From positions 153,932,858 to 153,996,857 of the forward strand of contig NC_067282.1 in assembly GCF_020740795.1 (NCBI RefSeq): a DNA stretch of 64,000 nucleotides. Reading direction: 5' to 3'. Each line of letters begins with the position of its first letter. Positions within the stretch are counted from its first letter, which is position 1. The DNA is from Apus apus. Lineage: Eukaryota > Chordata > Aves > Apodiformes > Apodidae. The notes under the pieces are model-generated. The model saw only the letters and a program-made list of their open reading frames with translations. It was not told the origin of the DNA and made no database searches. A program made the position numbers and the translations under genes. Shown in pieces: positions 35,801 through 64,000 of this stretch.

Positions 35801-35967
35801 CCCCCAACGGCCCCCAACGGCCCCCGCGCGGCCCTGCCCCCGCCTCGCAGCGGGAGGGGGTGCGTGTGTGTGTGTGTGGGGGGGGGTGCGTTGCGGGGAG
35901 CCCCCCGGGACTCACCCACGCCCGCCTGCTTGCGGCAGAAGATGAGGTCCGGGTGGTGCTTGGCCAT
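29836..35967 (-). CDS. PHF5A: PHF5A, SF3b/U2 snRNP splicing factor (SF3b14b)
   Basis: Complete 110-codon coding sequence in four exons on the minus strand: 35,967-35,916, 34,530-34,507 (24 nt), 33,084-32,918 and 29,925-29,836. All introns are GT-AG and the phases join exactly. PHF5A is a core subunit of SF3b in the U2 snRNP. It sits beside SF3B1 where the branch-point adenosine is held, and it forms part of the pocket bound by splicing inhibitors such as pladienolide. The protein is a compact zinc-knot fold. All 13 cysteines, in CxxC pairs, are present, and the ends [16 protein letters not shown] and [12 protein letters not shown] are as in mammals. As read, the protein matches the human sequence I remember at every residue, as expected for this highly conserved factor. 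It shares its promoter with ACO2. Confidence 0.98.
29926..32917 (-). other. PHF5A: PHF5A intron 3
   Basis: About 3 kb, with donor GAT|GTAGGT and acceptor CTTTCAG. It holds a run of 16 G at 30,516-30,531. I see no exon or named repeat in it. Confidence 0.85.
30516..30531 (+). repeat. Poly-G run (16 G)
   Basis: An uninterrupted G run on the plus strand (C-rich in the PHF5A transcript), inside PHF5A intron 3. It could form a quadruplex on the non-template strand. Its length is likely variable and hard to sequence. Confidence 0.9.
33765..33960 (-). repeat. Possible ancient CR1/L3-type remnant in PHF5A intron 2
   Basis: The plus strand reads CTCATCTAACCTGCTCCTCA followed by CTCCAGCACGACAG, then a cysteine/leucine-rich reverse-complement pattern. 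This resembles the reverse complement of the ORF2 end of old CR1/L3 elements (TCATCTAACCTGTTCTTAAA, CTCCAGTGATGGAG). It is heavily decayed, and the assignment rests on short matches. Confidence 0.4.
34507..34530 (-). CDS. PHF5A: PHF5A exon 2, 24-nt microexon
   Basis: Minus-strand acceptor TTTTTCTTACAG, then 24 coding bases (encoding the end of A18, IGRLCEK and the first base of C26), then a GTAAGT donor. Its frame completes codon 18 from exon 1 and hands one base to exon 3. Without it the protein would lose part of the first zinc-binding segment, though the frame would be kept because 24 is divisible by three. Confidence 0.97.
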
Positions 35968-36340
35968 GGCGCCCGCCCGCCGCCCCGCGCGCTCCCCGCC
36001 GCCCCGCGCCGCCCGCCGGGACCGGTCCTGGCAGGGGTGAGAGCGGCGCCCGCCAAAGCACCACCGCCAACGGCAGCGCTGGGGCCAGGTGGCGAGGAGG
36101 GCTGCCTAAAAAAAAACAACAACAAAACTCTCTCTGCCGAGCCGCTCCACCGTTTCCTTCTCCCGCCCGGGAAAGCCCCTCGCCTGGGCTGGCGGGCCTC
36201 TCCTCCGGAACGAGTACCTCCCTGCCAGGACCTGCGCGGCCCCGCCCCGCCCGGCCGCTCCCGCCCTGCCCCCGCCCGGAGGGGTGAAAGGCGCCGCGTG
36301 ACGCCATCGGGGCGCGACCGCACCGGTGTCAGGGCACAAA
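35968..36340. promoter_or_regulatory. Bidirectional PHF5A-ACO2 promoter
   Basis: The two start codons are head to head, only 373 bases apart, with both 5' UTRs and the promoter between them. No TATA box is evident. Seen here are GC boxes, a TGACG half-CRE (36,299-36,303) and a YY1-type sequence CAAAATGGCGCC (36,337-36,348), which overlaps the ACO2 start codon. The arrangement implies a shared, constitutive CpG-island promoter for a splicing factor and a TCA-cycle enzyme. Confidence 0.85.

Positions 36341-36349
<9 letters not shown>
36319..36349 (+). promoter_or_regulatory. ACO2: Degenerate iron-responsive element at the ACO2 start codon
   Basis: Mammalian ACO2 mRNA carries an IRE that overlaps the start codon: a C bulge, a 5-bp upper stem UUUGU/ACAAA and a CAGUGC loop. 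Here the equivalent position reads C (36,324), GGTGT (36,325-36,329), CAGGGC (36,330-36,335) and ACAAA (36,336-36,340), then ATG. The bulge C and the 3' arm are kept. The loop has G for U at its fourth base, and two of five upper-stem pairs are lost (G opposite A). IRP binding would be expected to be weak or absent. This is inferred from sequence only. Confidence 0.6.
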
Positions 36350-56399
<20,050 letters not shown>

Positions 56400-56760
56400 G
56401 TGCGCACAAACGCCCCCCATGCACTGGACTCGATTCAGCTTTTGCATTTTCATGAAAAGTGCAATTCCATGCCTACTGATGGAATGTCTGATCAAATGTA
56501 ACCATAGCTTCCTTTTTGTTATGGTACTTCCTCTTCACTGACACTATGAAAGGGAGTGCAGCTAGGCTTACTTTTGTCTTTTAAATTCCCCAGCTCCCTT
56601 TTTCTATTTTGGCTCATTTTCGGTTGTCCCACAGTTATTTATATTTGGAAATAACCGGCTAAGGTGGGTTTGTCTGCTCAGTTGGTTGTTTTCTGCCCGT
56701 TCATTTTACTGATGGCTAAAGAAATAAAATGAAAATAAAGAACCTGACCATCTTCTGCCT
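56400..56760 (+). other. ACO2: ACO2 3' untranslated region
   Basis: About 360 bases from the TAA at 56,397-56,399. It carries two AATAAA signals eleven bases apart (56,723-56,728 and 56,734-56,739), so cleavage is expected near 56,755-56,760. Confidence 0.85.
56723..56739 (+). terminator. ACO2: ACO2 tandem polyadenylation signals
   Basis: Two canonical AATAAA hexamers on the plus strand, followed by a GT/T-rich downstream stretch (TTGTGTTGTTATATTC, about 56,760-56,775). Confidence 0.85.
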
Positions 56761-57874
56761 TGTGTTGTTATATTCATAATCCTACTTTTCAGCCCCTGCT
56801 TCCCCTGTTGCTGGGAGGGTAGGAGATAAGAGATGTTACCAGCCTAGTTCTCACTCTGTAAATAAGTGCTGTGCACAAAAATCTATAGAGTAAAAAAAAA
56901 GCTCTCACAGCTGTCTTGTGCTGCTTATCCCTTGACATTAACATACTGCAAGCTAGACTCGTGACTATCAGTGCCTTCTGTCCAGGGTGACAGTGCCACT
57001 ACTGCAGCAGTGACAAACTTGCAAAGAGCAAGTGAGTATACACTTCCTTAGCATCATGCACTGGACTAACTTCAAGCACAGCTTGCCTCCTCCACAACAG
57101 GAGAATGATGTTGAGGACTATCTCATTAGATCAGAACCTAAAGCCCTGCAGCTGCCACCTGCGAGCTCTGTCCCTGTGCTATGGGAGCTGAGCACAATAG
57201 CTACTTGGAGGTACCTTGGCTGTTTTCTCCCCATCCAGGCACTACCCCAAAGCGCTCTGTGGAAACTTCTCCAACCGTTGAGGCTTTAACTTGTTTCACC
57301 CAACTTTCCACCTATACCAACAGCTGGAGGTATTCTGCAAACATTTCCAGCCTTTCTAGATGACAGCATGGCTGAGCACTACTGCCCTACAGACAGCATG
57401 CAGCAGGCTTGTTGGCTGAGCAGATGGACCACAGTTACTCCATGAACCTACAGAATTCTGGGCTCCCTTTTAATTAGGGCAATGCACCAGGAATAGCAGT
57501 TCAGAATTAAGGAGTTCAGACAACACTGTAGGGAGGGCACTGATGACTCGGGCTTTGTTTTCACAGTTGGAGGTTAAGCAGACCCACTATCCTGGGGAAT
57601 TATAGCCCCTTCCTGCCAAACGTGGCTGGCTTTGTAATTATGTGTAGCATCACTCTCTTGGCAATGGGCCCTGCATAGATTTGTTTTGTACCTCCCCCCC
57701 CCCTTTCCTTTCACTGCTGTCAGGAAGGGTGATGGCAATTGTTTGTTATTGGCAGCTAGAGCAGAGCAAAGTGTTGGTCTCAACACTGTCTGCTGTGAAA
57801 TCCAAGTAGCTAAACTGCAGGAGGCAACTTCTTTCTTCCTGCAGGAAGCTAAGAGTTTCCCCACAAATTGTACA
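56761..57874. other. Gap between convergent ACO2 and POLR3H ends
   Basis: About 1.1 kb of unique sequence between the two 3' ends. It contains a short A9 run and a C10-type run (about 57,692-57,702). I see no gene here. Confidence 0.75.
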
Positions 57875-58707
57875 AGAAGGCAGGCTGAGTTTATTCACTG
57901 TTTATTCAATTTCTGGTTTTAACACACCCCCCATAAACAAGCATTTAACTTGCTTGAAGCAGCCTTGGTCCATTTCAGTTCATAATTGCACACTTTCAGT
58001 CAAACTCCTGCAAAGTTTAGCTCATTCTACATGAATGCAGCCCACCCATTCAGCACAACAAGCAGTCTGTAGCCTTCCACAGTGGTCATCTTCACAGAGC
58101 CTAAACTACCTTTGGATAAGCCACTGACACGGAGTTCTCTTCGACTGACTTCATCCATGGGTTAAGTTCCCATTCTTTGCAGACATTACCACCACCTCCC
58201 CTGCCCTCCCAGCAGCAGCATTTTCCAGGTCTCCAGAGTACTGCACCCCTATTAGCTTCAGTCTTTTGCTGTTTTTCTTCTCCATTTCCTGTCAAAAGAA
58301 CCAGCAGGTTTCTACCCCTCTGAGATCAAGCTCTCAGCCCAAGGGAGTGATCCATCTTGACAGGCATTCTCTCCTGCTTGCACTCATTGAAGTTAACTCC
58401 CTTCTTAATTCAGACAAGTAAAGACCTCCCCAGTTTTCCCTCCAGGGCAGGAGACCAAAGCTCCAGCTGAGTTTGCTGCTGCTGCACTCAAGGCTTTCTG
58501 TGCCTGTAAATTCACTTCTGCAGATCAGCACAGACATTTCTTGAAAGTGACTGTCTCGATCTGGCAGGTTGGAAGCTGAAGGGGAAACGGAGAATGGCAG
58601 GTCTAATTTTTCATTCAGCTTCAGAGGAGCAATGAACACCAGCAGGATCCCACAATCCCCCAAACATCCACCAGAAAGACTTTCTGCAGAGCAGGCTCTG
58701 ATGGCAG
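57875..58707 (-). other. POLR3H: POLR3H 3' untranslated region
   Basis: About 0.83 kb on the minus strand, from the stop codon at 58,708 to tandem AATAAA signals. Confidence 0.75.
57890..57906 (-). terminator. POLR3H: POLR3H tandem polyadenylation signals
   Basis: Two minus-strand AATAAA hexamers (plus TTTATT at 57,890-57,895 and 57,901-57,906), the mirror image of the paired signals at the ACO2 end. Confidence 0.8.
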
Positions 58708-61700
58708 CTAACTGTTTGTCCACCACGACAGGAGGCCCAGGCCTGGCTCACTGATTGATCCCTGTTCACAGAGAAGAAAAGAGTGTGCAATTATGAACTG
58801 CAGCGAGAACACAGAAGTAAATGTATAAAAATATAAAATCTCTCACCCAAGTTATGGGTGAGATTTCAGGACTTTTCCTACCAGAGCTTGCCCAGCACTT
58901 GCCCAAACTCCTTTGTATTTTGTCAACACTACACTAAATGTCCAACACTTCAAAATCAAGCACTTGCCCATTCCACCTCTTGGCTGTCCTGACATGCTTC
59001 AGCTGTGAGAGGACAGAACTTACTGCTTCAGACCCATCTGTCTCTTGTGTTGTACTCAGGTGGATCTCATGCCTAAACACTGCATGGGGAAGACCGTGCA
59101 GCTGCTGTATAAGCCCTGATTTGGTTCTCCCCACTCTCTGCTCCTTGTACACTTATTCCCTACCTGCAGATCCTGCCTCCACAGTCTGCTTTAAATCAGC
59201 CTCCCAGGGCAACTCCACCAACCAGCACGAAGTGTTCCAATGAGAACACACAGCAAACACAGTGTGACCACAAGAACAACCTCATTTCTCCCCTTTTCCA
59301 ATCCTTTCATTTTGTGACTCTCTCTGCTTCACAGTCAGCTTAAAGCAATCAGCTCCTTGGGAAAGGAATGCTATTAGACAAAGAACAAACCACAACATTC
59401 ACAAGGCTCTCTGAACTGCGCACGTAGTTACCACAAGAGTGTAGGGTGCTTCTTTCTTCTGCACTTCTTCTGTGGCATTTGAAGTGGAGGCCTCTGCAGA
59501 ACTTGGGCCTGTTGGTGATGTATCAACAAACGTTTCATCCACGACTCGGAAGCGGATCTCCTCCCCAATGTCCATGTAAAGATCATGGGCTCCTTCTTCT
59601 GTCTCGTATTCCCACACCCACACCTGCTCTGCTTCGTCGCTGCCCACCCCAAGGGTCAAGGATGGAAACAATCAGTATTCTGCCTGACAGGCCACTCACT
59701 TTCTGACCATTTTGGGAACAGACTCAAAAGCCTTTTCACAATTATTTCTCAAACCCCAACGCACTGTCCTAGGACACCATCTGTGCAGCCCAGGCCCCCT
59801 GTCTTGTTTCTGATTTTCCTGCTCCAAAGTGTATGCTGCTGGGCAGAGCTGGGGTCACTCTTGCTCTCCCAAAAACATACCAAAACACCTAAACCAAACA
59901 AAACCCTCAAATCCAAGACCTGGCCTACCACAAATAAATGCATTAGACACACCACGTATCTAGACATGACACGATGCGGTAAAACTGGCATTCTTGTCTT
60001 CAGCAGCAGCCAAGACTAGAGGCAGGGATTACACTGCGGTTGTTTGGGGGACACTGCCATTCATTCCTATCAGTGGGAACAATGATCCTGCAAAACCTAA
60101 TAAGCATGAGGCCTGTCTAGCTGTGATAACAGTCTGTGGGGCTCGCCTGACACAAGGGCTTAGCTTCTGCCACTGAGCACCTTCATTGTTGCAGCAGTGA
60201 ATGCCTGTTGGGCCAGCACTGCACAATCTTTTGAAATGAAGTAGCGAAGTTATCAAAGGTGATCAAAGGATACAACTTAGCTGGCTGCTGCAGGGATTCT
60301 GGTGGGATGACAATATCATCAAAGAATCCAATAGAAACTGAGGAGAAAATTATGTGATTAAGACTGAAATGCTTCTTCACAAATGACGTACTGGCGGCAA
60401 TTCCTAAAATGCATTTCTGGACTCATTCTCCTTCCTCTTTCAGGAAGGACATCTGAGATCATGCAGGAATTATTCTTTGAGCCACAATACTCAATTTCAG
60501 TTGGCAGCAAAGCAACCACTCAGCTGAAAGTACATACAGCTATAGAGTACAGTCTTCCTGCCCACTGAGAAAGAAAAGGGCTGTTTGGAGCAGGATTGGA
60601 AATGAAAGCATTCCAAGAAATGAGTCAGATGCTATAGAGGTCTGTGACTGAAAAGAGCTTAGAAATCACAGATGTAACATGTTAAATAAAGACCAGTATA
60701 AAAGTTAGAACAATCCCCACCTCCCCCCTTAAGATTTTGTGATCCTGAGTGGAAATGCCCAAATTCAGCAACAAATGCAGCCAGGACAATCTTATTGTCC
60801 TAACTTAACAACCAAGAAGGCTGCTTGCATGAAGACTCCTACAAGAAAGAAAAGCAACTCATCAATTATGTATTCCATAAACCTGGCAGCAATTTCTGCT
60901 CACAAAGACATTTCCCTGCCGTGTTTCCAGGTACAGGAAACAATCATGAATTTGCACAGAAATATATGCAAGATGTCTCAGGCCAACACGAGCTGCTGCT
61001 ATCACTTTAAAAATAACAAGTTCTGTTAACTGAAGCGAGACAATGAAACCAGTCTCTGCTCCAGATGGGCTTTGCCTGTTCTTCTTGGGCATGCACATGA
61101 GTGACAAAAGGAAAGGGGAATGCAGACAAAACCATGAGAGCAGGGGAAGCTGCCAGGCTGGAACTACCAACCGCCCTCAGATGGGAGCAGTGCTAGCAGC
61201 CAGCAACAGTCTCTAGCCAGCTCACAGGCAGCACTGTGCAACCTGTCATCGCACACCTCAACAAACCCAAGAGCTCTGCAGCTTGTGTGTCCCCGACCTC
61301 AGAAGCTGTGGTTTACCGTGAACACCATCCTGGCTGCAGCTTTTAATCTGTCCAACCAGAATCTCATCCAGGAAGGGATGGAAGACCACGTAGCGGAAAT
61401 GCACTGGAAGGAAAACAGATCATGAACGTTACATCCACGTTAGTGAACGATGCTCCTTCCACAGGGTGGCAGCCATTAAAACAAAATCCCACATCGCATA
61501 TGCCCTCTAAAAGACCCAGATTCTTTTACAGTTTCCCTACAGGCACCAATTAAGATAGAAAAATAGGAGTTAAGAGGGTTCTAACTGCTAATTATTTTGT
61601 ATGACTTATGACAGCAGCTGATCACCAGCCCTATGCACTCTGCTCTTCAAGCTTGCAAGAATTCAGAGAATAAAACTGTAAATTAAGAACCTGGAGCAGA

Positions 61701-63739
61701 ACCTCTGCTTTAGTTTCGTGAGCATTCCTGCACAATGCTTTGAGGCCAAGAATATCAGTTGAAATTATGCTTTCTTGTAATATTTCTACCCCTTCTATCT
61801 TTGTCAGCAATGCTGTATTTTCTTTAAACAAAATATCTGATATCAAATATTATCAGAGTAAATAAGATTCTCTAACATGACTGCATTTTTCATCCACGTT
61901 GAGTAAGATTATATTTCTAACTAGGCATTTTGCGTTTATAAGAATGTTACACTGAGACAGTCTTAGCCAAACAATGCTTATGAGCAACTTAACATCATTT
62001 TAGCTGTCTATATTCTGTGCTCCTCTTTTACATAAAAATCAGGCAGTACATTAGAGAAAGGTATTACCAGACACAGCAGGATTTATTAAAGTGCCACCCC
62101 AGATCCTGAAAGCAGGAGAGTTTTTTTCCAGCTCAGAGGGAATACATTCTCCTTTCAGTTCAAGGAGATCAGTTTCATTCAAAGTTAAGAAGCTGAGAAG
62201 AGATTAAACCAAACAGGAAAGCCTGCCATCCTCCTTCAGAATTAGAGAGGCTTTTATTTGCAGGGAGGGAGTTCTGTCAGGGTTAAAATTTAGACAAGGG
62301 GAGCCACATACAGTCTGTCCAGCTCCCTTCCAAGAAGCAGTATTCCAGGTGCTTAAGCTACTCTTCCACTCTGAAAACTGCAGCTAGAAAAAAGGCACCT
62401 CTTTCCATCTTACTTAAAGAAACTTATTTTAGCTTAAAAATGTATGACACTTGCTTTTGTGTGTTTACTTCCAGTGTTTACTCAGAGAGATGTGACAAAA
62501 GTCAAAGCAAAGCAATGACTAATTTCAAGTCACTAGAAATGTAGGCTGAACCAGATCTGTCTAAGTCTCAAACAAATACTTAGCAAAACTTCCAGCTAGG
62601 AAAACAGCATCAAATGCTGTGCAAATGTTACATTTAGAAACACATTTCAGCATTCTAGCAGGGACAAATATGCTTCAAAAAGAAAAAATACTAGACAAAT
62701 GCAGAACAATTAATACAACTTATTTTCTGTATTTCCAATCACTTTACATTAAATTAACCCCTTCCTTATCCTACAATTATGGCTCCAATTGTAGAACAGA
62801 GATGGACTGCTGGAGAAGGTAAACAGGACTGGCTATTTAAAAATCATAGAATCATAGAATCATAGAATCCTAGGGGTTGGAAGGGACCTCGAAAGATCAT
62901 CTAGTCCAACCCCCCCTGCCAGAGCAAGGTCACCTAGAGTACATCACATAGGAACGCATCCAGGTGGGCTTTGAATGTCTCCAGTGAAGGAGACTCCACA
63001 ACCTCCCTGGGCAGCCTGTTCCAGTGCTCTGTCACTCTCACAGTAAAAAAATTTTTTCGGATATTCACCTTGAACCTCCTATGCTCCAATTTACACCCAT
63101 TACCCCTTGTCCTATCACTGGTCATCACTGAGAAGAGCCTAACTCCATCTCCCTGACACTCACCCCTTACATATTTGTAAACATTGATGAGGTCACCCCT
63201 CAGCCTCCTTTTCTCCAAGCTAAAGAGACCCAGCTCCCTCAACCTTTCCTCATAAGGGAGATGTTCCACTCCCTTAATCATCTTAGTAGCTCTGCGCTGG
63301 ACTCTTTCCAGCAGTTCCCTGTCCTTCTTGAACTGAGGGGCCCAGAACTGGACACAATACTGCAGATGCGGCCTCACCAATGCAGAATAGAGGGGGAGGA
63401 GAACCTCTCTTGACCTACTAACCACACCCTTTCTAATGCACCCCAGGAAAGCTGTATTTATGCTCAAAAAATGCAAAGGAATGAGATTTTTGCTGTGTTT
63501 GTCTTGCCCTCCCAGCAGAAACAGAGTTAAGGCTATGAACTCCAGTAATTTCCTTTAAACTTTCCCTAACAACTGAACTCAAGTTTATACTTCCAGGTCA
63601 CCTACCTTCTGCAAAACTATAAAACTGAGCACAAGAATATACCTTTGGTGTGTGATGCCCCATCTCCAGGGAATATGTATGAATCTTCCAGCTTTGTGAT
63701 ATCATACAGACAGATGCAGAGGCCGACGTTGTATACAAC
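58708..63739 (-). CDS. POLR3H: POLR3H, RNA polymerase III subunit RPC8 (partial, 5' exons off window)
   Basis: RPC8 is the Pol III counterpart of RPB7. With CRCP/RPC9 it forms the stalk that helps initiation at tRNA, 5S and U6 genes. The five visible coding exons on the minus strand are 63,739-63,643, 61,403-61,317, 60,337-60,274, 59,639-59,432 and 58,761-58,708. All are GT-AG and the phases join exactly. They encode 169 residues from [10 protein letters not shown] to LLSWWTNS. By comparison with human (204 residues) about 37 N-terminal residues lie past position 64,000. The visible part covers the end of the SHS2/RPB7 N-terminal domain, and then the OB-fold domain (with [19 protein letters not shown] and [19 protein letters not shown]). 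The linker before KKEAPYTLV is two residues longer than in human and carries [10 protein letters not shown]. The last exon gives [14 protein letters not shown]. Confidence 0.97.
58762..63642 (-). other. POLR3H: POLR3H introns between visible exons
   Basis: Introns are 63,642-61,404 (holds a CR1 fragment), 61,316-60,338, 60,273-59,640 and 59,431-58,762. All have GT donors (GTATAT, GTAAAC, GTATCC, GTAACT; three of the four weaker than consensus) and good acceptors. Apart from the CR1, I see no other gene or repeat. Confidence 0.85.
62842..63476 (-). mobile_element. CR1 LINE fragment with uninterrupted ORF2 end, in POLR3H intron
   Basis: A 5'-truncated CR1 in sense with POLR3H (minus strand). 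Its 3' end, at the low-coordinate side, shows three copies of the 8-bp tail ATTCTATG (62,843-62,867), the hallmark of avian CR1. Upstream lies a continuous frame of up to 180 codons covering the end of reverse transcriptase and the C-terminal region. Recognisable strings are [31 protein letters not shown] and [20 protein letters not shown]. The frame has no internal stop, so this copy is younger than the one in ACO2 intron 17 and of a different subfamily. It lacks the RT catalytic core, endonuclease and 5' end. Confidence 0.95.
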
Positions 63740-64000
63740 CTGCTCAAAGGAAAATGCATTTAAAAAGCAATAAACCAAGCAACCCACCAGGTTAAATGAA
63801 GTAAACCATCACATTTATACACTGTGCACAGCTTTTCAAAAGCAGGCAAGAGAGGGGAGGCTGTTTTGTTAGGCTCTTCAGCAGCCCCAGCCAACCCTAA
63901 CCACACTGCATTGCAGGGAACCCCAAACTTATCCAGGAGTGGTGGGAGGATGTGCTTTCCCTGGCACTGCAAAGAGCACTGCTACAAACAGAAACCCTCT
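63740..64000 (-). other. POLR3H: POLR3H intron running off the right edge
   Basis: Sequence upstream of the VVYN exon on the minus strand. The acceptor is CCTTTGAGCAG at 63,740. No further exon is seen before the window ends. Confidence 0.8.

Larger units (their letters stand above)
32919..35915 (-). other. PHF5A: PHF5A introns 1 and 2 (with exons 2 and 3 between)
   Basis: Intron 1 spans 35,915-34,531 and intron 2 spans 34,506-33,085. Intron 1 begins inside the CpG island, with a (GT)n/G run at about 35,862-35,887 and three tandem copies of a GGCCCCCAAC decamer around 35,794-35,824. Intron 2 contains a probable old CR1-type remnant. I see no other feature. Confidence 0.8.

Overview
This window is nuclear DNA of a bird. 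The split genes, CpG-island promoters, very sparse repeats and CR1 LINE fragments (one with the ATTCTATG tail repeat typical of avian CR1) all point that way. The gene order TOB2 - PHF5A - ACO2 - POLR3H is the conserved vertebrate block known from human 22q13.2. The species cannot be fixed from sequence alone.

Layout. 1-15,020: no coding gene that I can support. It holds a GC-rich island with a 32-bp minisatellite and a CTCF-like site near the left edge, plus unique intergenic sequence. 15,020-24,900, minus strand: TOB2, with its whole coding sequence in one exon (18,305-19,327), a long 3' UTR, and a leader intron reaching back into a roughly 3-kb CpG island. 25,130-29,220: intergenic. 29,220-35,967, minus strand: PHF5A, four coding exons including a 24-nt microexon. 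35,968-36,340: a short head-to-head promoter shared with ACO2. 36,341-56,760, plus strand: ACO2, 18 exons whose junctions and phases add up exactly to 785 codons. 56,760-57,870: gap between convergent genes. 57,870-64,000, minus strand: the 3' five coding exons of POLR3H; its first 37 or so codons lie beyond the right edge.

The four genes are housekeeping genes with separate jobs: mRNA deadenylation control (TOB2), U2 snRNP/SF3b splicing (PHF5A), the TCA cycle (ACO2) and RNA polymerase III (POLR3H). They are neighbours by conserved synteny, not members of one pathway. I found no evidence of an undescribed multi-gene system. The observations most worth a second look are: (a) the iron-responsive element that mammals carry at the ACO2 start codon is recognisable but altered in loop and stem; (b) a truncated antisense CR1 ends exactly at the acceptor of the last ACO2 exon, so the polypyrimidine tract looks CR1-derived; (c) an unexplained coding-like minus-strand reading frame lies at 26,278-26,712.
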